64,000 nt of DNA from Megalonaias nervosa (lineage: Eukaryota > Mollusca > Bivalvia > Unionida > Unionidae), in contig JAECUM010000858.1 in assembly GCA_016617855.1 (NCBI GenBank), positions 62,001-126,000 on the forward strand. Direction: 5' to 3'. The position numbers and the translations under genes are program-made. The notes beneath the pieces were generated by a model, which was not told the origin of the DNA, did no database searches, and saw only the letters and a list, made by a program, of their open reading frames with translations. This document shows positions 61,501 to 64,000 of the stretch, piece after piece (the stretch's first letter is position 1; every line of letters starts with the position of its first letter).

Positions 61501-62643
61501 TTATAATCTTTTTTATTCTGCTTGTAATACTATTGATAATATTTGGATTTTTGTCAGCAGCAGCAACAGTAGAAAAAAAGATGATGTATAGTTTTGAGAT
61601 TTTATATCTAAGAATCTTTTCATTCCCAGGGGAACAAAGATGATGAAGTTTCTTAAATCTGAGGTATCCCTCAAGTTTTCCTCACAGAGAGGGAGAGAGA
61701 GAGAGAGAGATAAAGATAGAGTTCTTTTCAGGGAACTAATATAAAAGATATTGCAAATATCTTAATTATTAATGTCAGCTGAATGTTTACTGAAAAGTTC
61801 TGTTTTGTAAACACACAAGAGGAAAGATGTTTCAGAATTTATGCTTGAGGAAGAAAATTTTTGATGTTTAGTAAAACTGGAACATGGCTGACACATCTGC
61901 AACATAAGTCTTATTGCTAAGTCTGGTCTTTAGATATAGATTTAACATCAGAATTTAATTTCAGTCAATCAGACCACTGAAAAGATTCTAAAATTTTGTT
62001 CAGACAAGATGAGATAGAGTTCTTTTCAGGGAACTAATATAAAAGATATTGCAAATATCTTAATTATTAATGTCAGCTGAATGTTTACTGAAAAGTTCTG
62101 TTTTGTAAACACACAAGAGGAAAGATGTTTCAGAATTTATGCTTGAGGAAGAAAATTTTTGATGTTTAGTAAAACTGGAACATGGCTGACACATCTGCAA
62201 CATAAGTCTTATTGCTAAGTCTGGTCTTTAGATATAGATTTAACATCAGAATTTAATTTCAGTCAATCAGACCACTGGATTCTAAAATGAAGTTCAGGTT
62301 TAAATTATTTGATGAAATCCAGGTCACAATGCTAGATTCTAGACTTAAGTTTATGTCCAGACTTAAGGTCTGTTGATAAAATTCCAGACCTGGTCATTCA
62401 TCGTCTCTGACACTAAAGATGGAGCTATAGAAATAAAAGACATGAATGGCAGAACTTACATTTTCTCTTGACTTGGGGTCATATAGGGAAGCATAAGAGG
62501 ACCCTCCAGCCACCCACACTGTCTTGTTCCGTGGTACATAACATATCCCAGAAACAGTTGACAAGAACTTATCCAGCGTGTACACATTTTTACCATCAGC
62601 AGACCAAATCTTTACGCTTTTGTCAAAAGAACCTGTTAGTATC
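20593..62643 (-). CDS. WD40-repeat protein, 3' part of gene (13 exons plus a probable microexon; 5' end off window)
   Basis: This is the only convincing host gene here. WD40 beta-propellers act as scaffolds for protein complexes. Thirteen exons on the minus strand join with GT-AG splice sites, and junction phases (0,1,1,2,0,1,0,0,2,2,0,0) all close without a stop, giving 613 residues. Blades end in classic motifs: SFDKSVKIW, HLIVWKY, GAIIKWE, DMNIYVWG, GWDRRICLWD, SEDGTIRIW and SWDKTIRVW. A Gln/Glu-rich linker (exon 5) splits the blades into two groups, suggesting two propellers. The tail is Lys/Glu-rich with no membrane segment. The 5' exons, start codon and promoter lie beyond 64000. The layout recalls large ciliary-type WD proteins (WDR49/WDR64/WDR95-like), but that is a weak inference and no symbol is given. 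Certainty is high that it is a WD40 gene and low on the orthologue. Confidence 0.93.
20833..22136 (-). other. WD40 gene intron between exons 12 and 13
   Basis: Donor GTCAGT at 22136, acceptor CAG at 20833. It holds a 19-bp repeat (21751-21812) and otherwise no recognised element. Confidence 0.85.
21751..21812. repeat. 19-bp tandem repeat, ~3.2 copies
   Basis: Unit AGATGACTTGATTTCAATT with few changes, in the last intron of the WD40 gene. Confidence 0.9.
22137..22346 (-). CDS. WD40 gene, exon 12
   Basis: 210 nt, 70 residues, phase 0 on both sides. It codes SGSGMNECEQILSAQGEVSC, then IDKINGAIVAGIQQFIRVYD, and ends FRLIQTNEGHIDSVRDIIHI with KERHQ. It contains one whole blade and the GH opening of the last. 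The acceptor is CCTATTTCAG/AGTGG and the donor CACCAG/GTCAGT. Confidence 0.94.
22565..22655. mobile_element. DNA-transposon end, inverted-repeat remnant
   Basis: It starts CAGTGATCCCCCTCTTATAA. AAGGCCACTT is followed by its complement AAGTGGCCTT, and then GTGGTC and GACCAC arms. A similar CAGTGAGACCTGTCTTAT sequence with GTGGTC boxes lies at 43675-43812. The ends resemble Tc1/mariner-pogo type termini, and no partner end is certain. Confidence 0.4.
22919..23606 (+). mobile_element. Solo-LTR-like element, copy 2
   Basis: It carries a TATA-like GTATATAAGG at ~23131 and an AATAAA at ~23529, followed by CTTTGTTATGTTTTACAAAA, CTTGTTGGTTTGGCTC and a GACCACGGAGTTGGAACA end. The 3' block aligns with copies ending at 6845 and 52767. 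The left border (TGTTGACA) is uncertain and no target duplication was found. Confidence 0.45.
23957..24151. repeat. Minisatellite, 25-bp unit, ~8 copies
   Basis: Units are built on CTTTCAAAGACATTTCCTAA followed by GTGCC or GTGTC. The two junction types alternate in the second half (GTGTC, GTGCC, GTGTC, GTGCC), hinting at a 50-bp higher-order unit. Confidence 0.93.
24640..25230. repeat. Diverged long tandem repeat (~150-190 bp unit)
   Basis: Repeated order in each unit: GGCTGCCA..GTGGTCAT, then a CAAGTTCAATTTAGG-like line, GTCTTCTGGTGAAA, ATATGACCATTCATTCAG and AAGATTTTCA. About three to four units. It is an old satellite and not coding. Confidence 0.6.
25626..25809 (-). CDS. WD40 gene, exon 11
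   Basis: 184 nt, 61 codons. It holds the end of one blade (EEFAYASSDKMVYIRRF) and a whole textbook repeat: LQGHEGEITCVRWN with the GH dipeptide, then WITGSEDGTIRIW. The acceptor is TTTATAG/TGAGG and the donor CTGG/GTGCGT. This donor is unusual but is required for the frame into exon 12. Confidence 0.94.
26145..26905. repeat. Minisatellite, 33-bp unit, ~23 copies
   Basis: Unit: AATCACTTCAATGTGGCTGT followed by TCATAAAGTGTGT. The period of 33 bp is divisible by three and no unit carries a stop in several frames. Frames of 165 codons (minus) and 180 codons (plus) therefore stay open as 11-residue repeats. They are by-products of the repeat, lying inside an intron. Confidence 0.95.
28185..28490. 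mobile_element. MITE-2 family copy (complex or nested)
   Basis: Family with inverted ends. Left arms read like AACTGCATAAAGCATAGAAC and ACACTGCACTTAGATC. The right arm reads GCAGTTAGACCCAACTCG then TATATATGA. Two left arms suggest a partial duplication. Related copies lie at 32126-32320, 45764-45905 and 63708-63915. Confidence 0.55.
28612..28710 (-). CDS. WD40 gene, exon 10
   Basis: 99 nt coding LHDVFRDTSGNFHDSVELAC, then DGVIMDMDYSPP. The VELACDGVIMDMDYSP stretch is the strand opening the next blade. The acceptor is ATTTTTCAG/GTTAC and the donor CCAAA/GTAAGT, phase 2. The split codon with exon 11 makes Asn. Confidence 0.92.
28838..29024. mobile_element. MITE-1 copy A, 187 bp, TCA target duplication
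   Basis: Ends GGGCTGTTCC and GGAACAGCCC are inverted. Homology continues inward: ATTTAAACATACATGCTACC on the left and GGTCCCATGTGTGTTTTGAT on the right, plus CCCAGGGAAGGCA versus TGCCTTCCCTGGG. It is flanked by TCA on both sides. It is non-coding and foldable into a long hairpin. Confidence 0.88.
29113..29246. repeat. ~30-bp tandem repeat, ~4 copies
   Basis: Units on the pattern AACCTCTC.ACTCTGAAAACC then AAA.CAAA. Imperfect copies. Confidence 0.75.
30290..30800 (+). pseudogene. Tigger/pogo-type DDE transposase remnant
   Basis: The open part (30516-30800) reads FLDNAKLNGLDLCL, then a FKLIPASMTSYLLPLDQDI segment. LDNA with the second catalytic Asp and PLDQ are typical of Tigger/pogo transposases. 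Just upstream in shifted frames lie GEKLKPSVIS, QNPNASWH and NLPVTY-like pieces in the expected order, separated by stops. It is therefore an inactive old copy on the plus strand inside an intron. An open frame at 29855-30079 may be its N-terminal part but is not recognisable. Confidence 0.75.
31202..31239. repeat. Compound microsatellite (TA)n-(GA)n
   Basis: Seven TA units followed by twelve GA units. Confidence 0.93.
32126..32320. mobile_element. MITE-2 copy
   Basis: The left arm ATACTGCAAACTGCACAGAC and the right arm GCTTGCAGTTGGACCTGACT are inverted (GTCAGGTCCAACTGCAA in family terms). Outer TATAAGTC-type and GGTATATA ends are present. It ends 45 bp before exon 9's donor. About 195 bp, no ORF. 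Confidence 0.7.
32365..32417 (-). CDS. WD40 gene, exon 9 (short)
   Basis: 53 nt coding LSGGWDRRICLWDLEHG, closing the blade opened in exon 8. The acceptor is TTTTTTCCAG/CTTAG and the donor GGAAA/GTATGT. The AA left over joins G of exon 10 to make Lys. It is one of the clearest WD motifs in the gene. Confidence 0.93.
32994..33183. mobile_element. MITE-1 copy B, 190 bp, TGA target duplication
   Basis: Ends GGTCTGTTCC and GGAACAGCCC, TGA on both flanks (32991-32993, 33184-33186). The interior aligns along its length with the copy at 28838-29024, including GGGTACTTTGATTTCA and TTGCATCTGTGGATGAGTAC. Confidence 0.88.
33507..33700. repeat. ~61-bp tandem repeat, ~3 copies
   Basis: Each unit has AAATGTAAGCCTT..GGAAAACTGTAACAACT followed by ACAAATAACTT-like sequence. 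Confidence 0.8.
34560..35430. repeat. Minisatellite (~40-bp unit, ~14 copies) inside MITE-2-like ends
   Basis: Units follow AGCTCAGACTTTGATCTGCC then AGCACATGATACTGTAAC, with strong variation. The left flank (34567-34617, CTGCAAACAGCAGAGACCCA) and right flank (35395-35420, GCAGATCTGAGTCTATG then CAGCTGG) look like the two halves of a MITE-2 element, so the array seems to have expanded within one. Confidence 0.75.
35937..36546. repeat. Minisatellite with two unit lengths (34 and 40 bp), ~17 copies
   Basis: All units share GAATGTGTAACATAAATGAG then TTGTACAA. Long units continue ATCACAGAGTAT, short ones TATTAT or TAGTAT. The long-short-short order near 36107-36240 recurs near 36420-36520. Open frames (122 codons on minus) are repeat by-products. 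Confidence 0.93.
36782..36907 (-). CDS. WD40 gene, exon 8
   Basis: 126 nt, 42 residues, phase 0 on both sides. It codes ERDSVTNRVAGFVCKYVFAG, then HLSCVTSLVVIGKELG and ends TTYV. AGHLSCVTSL is a typical WD40 GH-dipeptide segment opening a blade that exon 9 closes. The acceptor is TACATTACAG/GAGAG and the donor TATGTG/GTAAGT. Confidence 0.92.
36977..37150. repeat. ~54-bp tandem repeat, ~3 copies
   Basis: Units: ACATAAAGG.TAAAT.AA..T followed by TGGC or TGCC, then AGTCAC or AATCAC and TGATCAC or CAGATC. Confidence 0.75.
37185..37521 (+). mobile_element. tRNA-derived SINE, full length, 337 bp
   Basis: The head carries a tRNA-like A-box region (GTGGCATAGAGGATATAGTG) and a B-box (AAGTTCAAACCC). 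The body has TCATACCAAAGATTTA, CTCAGCATTAAGAGGTTAGT and ATAATGTGACTGGGTGGGAC, a pattern I associate with common molluscan SINEs. It ends in an (AC)n tail. Target duplications of 13 bp, TTATCCAAGTATA (37172-37184) and TTATCCAAATATA (37522-37534), differ at one base, so insertion is fairly recent. Confidence 0.9.
37535..39059. other. Intron stretch without recognised element
   Basis: AT-rich intron sequence between the SINE and the 48-bp minisatellite. No repeat family or ORF of note. Confidence 0.45.
39060..39390. repeat. Minisatellite, ~48-bp unit, ~7 copies
   Basis: Units: AAGGGCTGTTTTAGGCCAGT, then CCCCAGGGTGACCAGGTCACC, then TTTCTAT. The GTGACCAGGTCAC core is palindromic. Confidence 0.88.
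40190..40409 (+). mobile_element. SINE, degenerate copy
   Basis: A weak B-box (GGTCGAGTCTC) is followed by a 3' body of a widely spread type: GCTTTCTGTGGGTTGGTGGT, TTCTCCTGGATTCTTCCTCC, CCATATATAGCC, AAAAATGGTATTAAACC and a CAACAACAA tail. Confidence 0.65.
40549..40690 (+). mobile_element. tRNA-derived SINE with tRNA-like head
   Basis: The head GGTTGGAATAGCTCAGTTGG continues to an A-box (TAGCTCAGTTGGTAGAG) and a B-box (GGGTTTGATATC). A GTCAGCTGACTTGGTGTG..GAGAAAGACACTAAACTCCC body follows. The cloverleaf pairing is broken, so it is not a tRNA gene. The body also appears reversed at 61160-61225. Confidence 0.72.
40783..40848. repeat. (AT)n microsatellite
   Basis: About 33 uninterrupted AT units. 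Confidence 0.97.
41290..41474. repeat. 31-bp minisatellite overlapping the exon 7 donor site, 6 copies
   Basis: Plus-strand units start TTTAGTTCCATTTCTAATA, TTTAATTCC, ACCAGTTCT, TTTGGTTCC, TTTAGTTCT and TTTAGTTTT, at ~41290, 41321, 41352, 41383, 41413 and 41444, each ending CCTTTCC or similar. Read on the gene strand, the last unit includes GGAAAGG/GTGAGTAATAG, the real exon end and donor. The neighbouring unit reads AAAAGG/GTAAGTATTAG. The others have lost GT at that place. Confidence 0.9.
41468..41604 (-). CDS. WD40 gene, exon 7 (inserted helical segment)
   Basis: 137 nt. After completing Tyr it codes VWGFDDQAVEVLQSM, then about 30 residues unlike a WD strand set (KPQDIDSLVTKFSILLDADS and a basic KQKER end). 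This is probably a helical insertion between blades. The acceptor is TAATGCAG/ATGTG and the donor GGAAAGG/GTGAGT. The last seven exon bases and the donor form one unit of a six-copy 31-bp minisatellite. The next unit offers a rival donor at 41437/41436. Confidence 0.9.
41605..43539 (-). other. WD40 gene intron between exons 6 and 7
   Basis: Holds a fragment matching the left arm of MITE-2 (42345-42412, AAGTCAAGTCCAACTGCAAA) and a weak right-arm-like piece at 43381-43460. Otherwise nothing recognised. Confidence 0.8.
43540..43636 (-). CDS. WD40 gene, exon 6
   Basis: 97 nt coding VSTHNHPNTTILKIVFVESL then DYILAASEDMNI, plus one base. It begins the second propeller: SEDMNIYVW is completed by exon 7. 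The acceptor is TCATTACAG/GTATC and the donor AATATCT/GTGAGT, phase 1 out. Confidence 0.92.
43675..43812. mobile_element. DNA-transposon end remnant
   Basis: It starts CAGTGAGACCTGTCTTATGG and is followed by repeated GTGGTC(T/C)..TTTTAAGG boxes. It resembles the sequence at 22565-22655. Only one end is seen. Confidence 0.4.
43917..44075. repeat. ~24-bp tandem repeat, ~6-7 copies
   Basis: Unit ATCATATCAATGAGATCATA plus AATG, with ATGATAAGTG and deletion variants. Confidence 0.9.
44942..45139. mobile_element. MITE-1 copy C, diverged
   Basis: Left GTTCCATTTAAACAGACATG and right ACTGAAACAACCTGA with CCCAGGGAA / GCCTTCCCTG arms. The middle keeps TTGCATCTGTGGATGACAAC. Ends are decayed and the target duplication is unclear. 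Confidence 0.75.
45764..45905. mobile_element. MITE-2 copy, right end missing
   Basis: The left arm AAGTCAGGTCCAACTGCAAA is followed by GCACAGACCTGATCTGCCAT and CAGCAGATCTCCATCTATGC. The inverted right arm is not found. Confidence 0.65.
46741..46749 (-). CDS. WD40 gene, probable 9-nt microexon (Val-Pro-Pro)
   Basis: Nine bases (GTGCCTCCA) lie between a strong acceptor (GCCTTTTGTTTTAG) and a near-consensus donor (GTGAGTAAG). The segment is phase 0 on both sides and sits in the intron between exons 5 and 6, which also join in phase 0. Including it inserts VPP after PFLPP at the end of the linker, before VSTHNH. The frame is intact with or without it, so it would be an optional microexon. It is not detectable as an ORF, and transcript data would be decisive. 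Confidence 0.5.
47080..47175. repeat. 34-bp tandem repeat, 2.7 copies
   Basis: Unit ACCATAGCTTGAGTCTCTAC plus TGGCTAACTAAGGG, nearly identical copies. Confidence 0.93.
47290..47450. repeat. ~33-bp tandem repeat, ~4-5 copies
   Basis: Units: TATGGAAATGGAACACAAAT then GGAATGCAAACAG. The resulting 11-residue repeat in minus frames is a by-product. Confidence 0.88.
47590..47640 (+). mobile_element. MITE-1 fragment
   Basis: GGGCTGTTCCATTAAAACAT, then ACATGGTACCATGGAAGGCA. One end only, shortened inside compared with copies at 28838 and 32994. Confidence 0.6.
47620..47949 (+). other. 109-codon open frame, unrecognised
   Basis: An antisense open frame within the WD40 intron, beginning in a MITE-1 fragment. 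It reads as a mixed-composition protein (for example LFQEFYLNTSFSDLYYDREH) without low-complexity bias, longer than most chance frames here. No family, splice signal or promoter was recognised. It may be chance or an old element's coding remnant. Confidence 0.2.
48403..48631 (-). CDS. WD40 gene, exon 5: charged Gln/Glu-rich linker
   Basis: 229 nt coding 76 residues. It starts KEYFTVSDSKIKKKRRAGSK, a basic patch that could serve as a nuclear-localisation-type or nucleic-acid-binding patch (inference). It continues through LELQLEQEQEQKNQQDQDQ and a DEEESEN acidic run, and ends SHYRYNKPFLPP. No WD motif is present. It is probably a disordered or coiled linker between two propellers. The acceptor is CCTTTTCAG/T and the donor CCACCT/GTAAGT, phase 0 out. 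Simple-codon repeats (CAG/GAG/GAA) suggest length variation among individuals. Confidence 0.9.
48632..49997 (-). other. WD40 gene intron between exons 4 and 5
   Basis: Holds a (GT)n tract (48736-48765) and a C13 run near 49490. Nothing else recognised. Confidence 0.85.
48736..48765. repeat. (GT)n microsatellite
   Basis: About 15 units. Confidence 0.95.
49998..50088 (-). CDS. WD40 gene, exon 4
   Basis: 91 nt coding RKVPILIFSGDSEGAIIKWE through SNHFMY. This is a full blade end, with GDSEG and IIKW where WD40 repeats carry the D and W-D positions. The acceptor is TTTTTTTCAG/CACG and the donor TACAG/GTATTT (the least consensus-like donor of the gene), phase 2 out. It is the last blade before the charged linker. 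Confidence 0.9.
50480..50900. repeat. Degenerate long repeat, same phrase type as 7780-8350
   Basis: Repeated order: AAATTTGAT/AAGTTTGGTTAAA then TCTGTTCAGTCGTTTTTGAG then AGAA. Three diverged units of about 130-150 bp. Confidence 0.5.
52182..52767 (+). mobile_element. Solo-LTR-like element, 586 bp, copy 3
   Basis: It starts TGTTACTACG and ends CACGTAACA, giving the TGTTAC..GTAACA inverted ends usual for Gypsy-type LTRs. It has AATAAA at ~52685. The 3' block (ATTCACAAAGCTTGTTGGCT and onward) aligns with the copies ending at 23606 and 6845. No retroviral-type gene lies beside it and no clear target duplication was seen. It is antisense to the WD40 gene. Confidence 0.55.
52823..52921 (-). CDS. 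WD40 gene, exon 3
   Basis: 99 nt coding STSRRHLIVWKYNPSG through SPLESVCY, with a blade-closing IVW motif. The acceptor has a long T tract (CTTTTTTTTTTAG) and the donor is TTATA/GTAAGT. The A left by the donor joins CA of exon 4 to make Thr. An LTR-like element ends only 56 bp into the following intron. Confidence 0.9.
53093..54661 (-). mobile_element. Tigger/pogo-like non-autonomous element, copy 1 (1,569 bp)
   Basis: The end at 54661, read inward on the minus strand, is CACCACTCCCTCGATAACTC. The other end (53093 inward) is CACCACTCCCTTGATAACTT. Both are flanked by TA, the Tc1/mariner-pogo target. The sequence aligns end to end, inverted, with 59409-60967. No transposase is readable, and the only open frame (53416-53640) is not a known domain. 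Length fits an internally decayed or non-autonomous element. Confidence 0.88.
55481..55517. repeat. (GT)n microsatellite
   Basis: About 18 units, preceded by a short interrupted GT stretch. Confidence 0.96.
56953..57046 (-). CDS. WD40 gene, exon 2
   Basis: 94 nt coding 31 residues plus one base. It starts VSDFIGTFQQQEEEKYHLQI and ends at FFPELNQVV. The acceptor is TATTTTCAAG/GTGTC and the donor TTGTAG/GTAAG. The open frame matches exon 1 (phase 0) and exon 3 (phase 1). It has no WD motif itself and looks like a loop or helical segment between strands. Skipping it would shift the frame. It sits almost exactly midway between two inverted 1.56-kb transposon copies. Confidence 0.88.
59409..60967 (+). 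mobile_element. Tigger/pogo-like non-autonomous element, copy 2 (1,559 bp)
   Basis: The left end is CACCACTCCCTCCATAACTC. The right end, read inward, is CACCTCTCCCTCGATAACTT. TA lies on both sides. The interior matches copy 1 in reverse throughout, for example GGTAGATAGGACCTGGAAAT here versus its complement near 54465, and the GTTGATACACCACCAAACAA zone. Small indels have accumulated. No intact transposase. Confidence 0.88.
61150..61230 (-). mobile_element. SINE fragment, reversed
   Basis: The minus strand reads GTCAGCTGACTCAGTGTGTC, then GGAAAGGCACTTAATTCTAA, matching the body of the SINE at 40620-40675. The tRNA-like head is not recognisable. Confidence 0.55.
61691..61710. repeat. (GA)n microsatellite
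   Basis: About ten GA units directly left of a tandem duplication. Confidence 0.9.
61717..62277. repeat. Exact tandem duplication, period 298 bp
   Basis: 61717-61979 and 62015-62277 are identical as far as I can read (263 bp each, starting ATAGAGTTCTTTTCAGGGAA). A 35-bp spacer partly resembles the sequence following the second copy (GATTCTAAAA). It lies in the intron 183 bp from exon 1's donor. It is either very recent or an assembly artefact. Confidence 0.93.
62460..62643 (-). CDS. WD40 gene, first exon visible in window (exon 1 here)
   Basis: The exon encodes 61 residues plus one base completing the previous codon. It has a blade end (SFDKSVKIW), then a strand set reading through VSGICYVPRNKTVWVAGG to YDPKSREN. 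The acceptor is TTACTTTACAG/GATAC and the donor GAAAAT/GTAAGT, leaving in phase 0. The incoming phase shows at least one more upstream exon, not found in the remaining 1.36 kb and so presumably beyond the right edge. The acceptor is the first unit of a ~65-bp tandem array (62640-63000). Confidence 0.92.
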
Positions 62644-63000
62644 CTGTAAAGTAAGACAAAAAGAAATAATTTACTATATTATGATAAGGCTCTATGGACA
62701 AGTACATGTATCAGGTAAAGTTCGACAAAAAGTAGTAATTTAAGTCAAAAAGTAGTAACATTTACTACATTATAATAAGGTTCTATGGACAAGTATCATG
62801 TAAAGTAAGACAAAAAGTATTAACATTTACAACATTATAATAAGGTTCTATGAGCAAGTATCGTGTAATGGAAGACAAAAAGTAGTAACATTTACTACAT
62901 TATAATAAGGTTCTATATGCAAGTATCATGTAAAGGAAGACAAAAAGTAGTAACATTTACTACATTATAATAAGGCAATATAGATAAGCAACATGTACAG
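62640..63000. repeat. ~65-bp array overlapping the exon 1 acceptor, ~5-6 copies
   Basis: Plus-strand units follow AGTATCATGTAAAGTAAGAC, AAAAAGTAGTAACATTTACT, ACATTATAATAAGGTTCTAT, GGACA. Units restart near 62640, 62709, 62794, 62859, 62924 and 62987. The first unit contains the real acceptor TTTACAG/GATAC. Matching places in other copies read CATGATAC, CACGATAC or CCTGATAC, with no AG. Confidence 0.88.
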
Positions 63001-63700
63001 TCTAGCCTAGTATGTTAATGGTTTGGACAAAATGAGCGTATGTAAGGTGGTAAAAAGGATTCATATGTTCAGAAATATTTATTTTGAGCATTCTGAAAAA
63101 TTGCAACATTTTGTAACTCACAGTTCATACTAGTCTTTTTGTGCAAATATCCAAGAATCAATACACTTAAAACTCTGTCTTTTATCTCAAACTATCAGGA
63201 TTAATGGAAAATTCTGTATATGAACAATTTAATAAGAACTGAAATATCCTTTTGGCATTGGTCATTTGTAAAAATCTTCCACTTGGAAGATTATAGAGCA
63301 CTAAAATTAACAAAACTGGCTTATTCTGATGCAAGTTGTAATCTTCTAGCATTCCAATGCTGATTTTCCACATCACATGGACACAAGGTAGGACCTTCTA
63401 CCATCTAGTCTGATGTATTTCATGTCTAGGATGAAAACTTTCATTGACATTTACATGACTTTAAAAATCACAGTATTACAAAAACTGAATATATCAGTTA
63501 ACTTGTTGTTGTTGCTGAATGGCTATGAATATGAACATTAATGAAGATCAGTAATGCAATGAAATGCAACCAAAGAGAACTATTAATTTTTATATAAACT
63601 TGTTCACATCATATGGAACAAAGAATAATATATCGGTGTAGATGAAGACTGTTATTAAAGGTACTCATATTTTAGTTTATGTGTATGGTTTTTAAATATG
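63001..63700. other. Intron stretch upstream of exon 1
   Basis: No exon could be supported here. AT-rich, no repeat recognised. Confidence 0.45.
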
Positions 63701-63707
63701 TTCTGAA

Positions 63708-63915
63708 CTGTATATACCTGCTTATAAGTCAAATTCAACTGCAAACTGCATAGACCAAGATCTGCCATCGTATAATGTGCTAGCAGAGCTGGGTCTATGC
63801 AGTTTGTTAGGAATTATCAGAAGAACAAACATAACAGATCCTTATATGTTGGAACATTATGAGAGGTAAATCAGGGTCTGTATTGTTTGCAGCTGGACTC
63901 AACTTATATCGTAAC
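63708..63915. mobile_element. MITE-2 copy, most complete
   Basis: The left end TATATACCTGCTTATAAGTC is followed by AAATTCAACTGCAAACTGCA. The right end is TGTTTGCAGCTGGACTCAAC then TTATATCG. Inner arms TAGACCAAGATCTGCC and AGAGCTGGGTCTATGCAGTT are also inverted. About 208 bp, non-coding. Confidence 0.75.
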
Positions 63916-63967
63916 TTTGACCCATGACCTGCATTAATGAAATAAACTTGTTATATGAAAATCACAA

Positions 63968-64000
63968 TGGCTGTTCCATTTAGCATATGTGGTACTCAGG
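63968..64000 (+). mobile_element. MITE-1 copy cut by window edge
   Basis: TGGCTGTTCCATTTAGCATA then a TACTCAGG segment, matching the left end of the copies at 28838 and 32994. Confidence 0.6.

Larger units (their letters stand above)
57047..62459 (-). other. WD40 gene intron between exons 1 and 2
   Basis: The longest intron here (5.4 kb). It holds the second Tigger-like copy (59409-60967), a SINE fragment (61150-61230), a GA tract and an exact tandem duplication (61717-62277). The stretch 57050-59400 shows no recognised feature. Confidence 0.85.

Overview
This window is AT-rich, repeat-dense animal DNA, most likely from a mollusc. The evidence is multi-exon coding with canonical GT-AG introns of 1.3-5.4 kb, tRNA-derived SINEs of the kind common in molluscan genomes, many MITEs, microsatellites and minisatellites, and decayed Tigger/pogo, MULE, hAT and LTR elements. 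No bacterial or organellar feature was seen. The taxonomic call is an inference from repeat style.

Only one convincing host gene is present: the 3' portion of a minus-strand WD40-repeat protein gene running from beyond the right edge down to a stop codon at 20593. I resolved 13 coding exons (62643-62460, 57046-56953, 52921-52823, 50088-49998, 48631-48403, 43636-43540, 41604-41468, 36907-36782, 32417-32365, 28710-28612, 25809-25626, 22346-22137, 20832-20593). There is also a probable 9-nt microexon at 46749-46741. Every junction keeps the frame, giving 613 residues (616 with the microexon). The protein has two sets of WD40 blades separated by a Gln/Glu-rich basic-acidic linker, and a charged C-terminal tail. 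The 5' exons and promoter lie off the right edge, and the exact orthologue is not settled.

Layout: 1-5 kb holds a broken MULE-like transposase, a broken PHD-type zinc-finger fragment and a 265-bp hAT-type MITE with a perfect 8-bp target duplication. From 5 to 20.5 kb there is gene-free, repeat-bearing DNA downstream of the WD40 gene. From 20.6 to 64 kb lie the exons and introns of that gene. The introns carry at least three MITE families, SINEs, solo-LTR-like copies, a dead Tigger/pogo transposase, two full-length 1.56-kb Tigger-like elements in opposite orientation around exon 2, an exact 298-bp-period tandem duplication and about a dozen minisatellites.

The most unusual signal is that two minisatellites straddle splice sites of the gene. 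A 31-bp array contains the donor of exon 7 and repeats it as decoys. A ~65-bp array contains the acceptor of exon 1, with the AG destroyed in the copies. Another minisatellite appears to have grown inside a MITE. No CRISPR-like or defence-like system was found.
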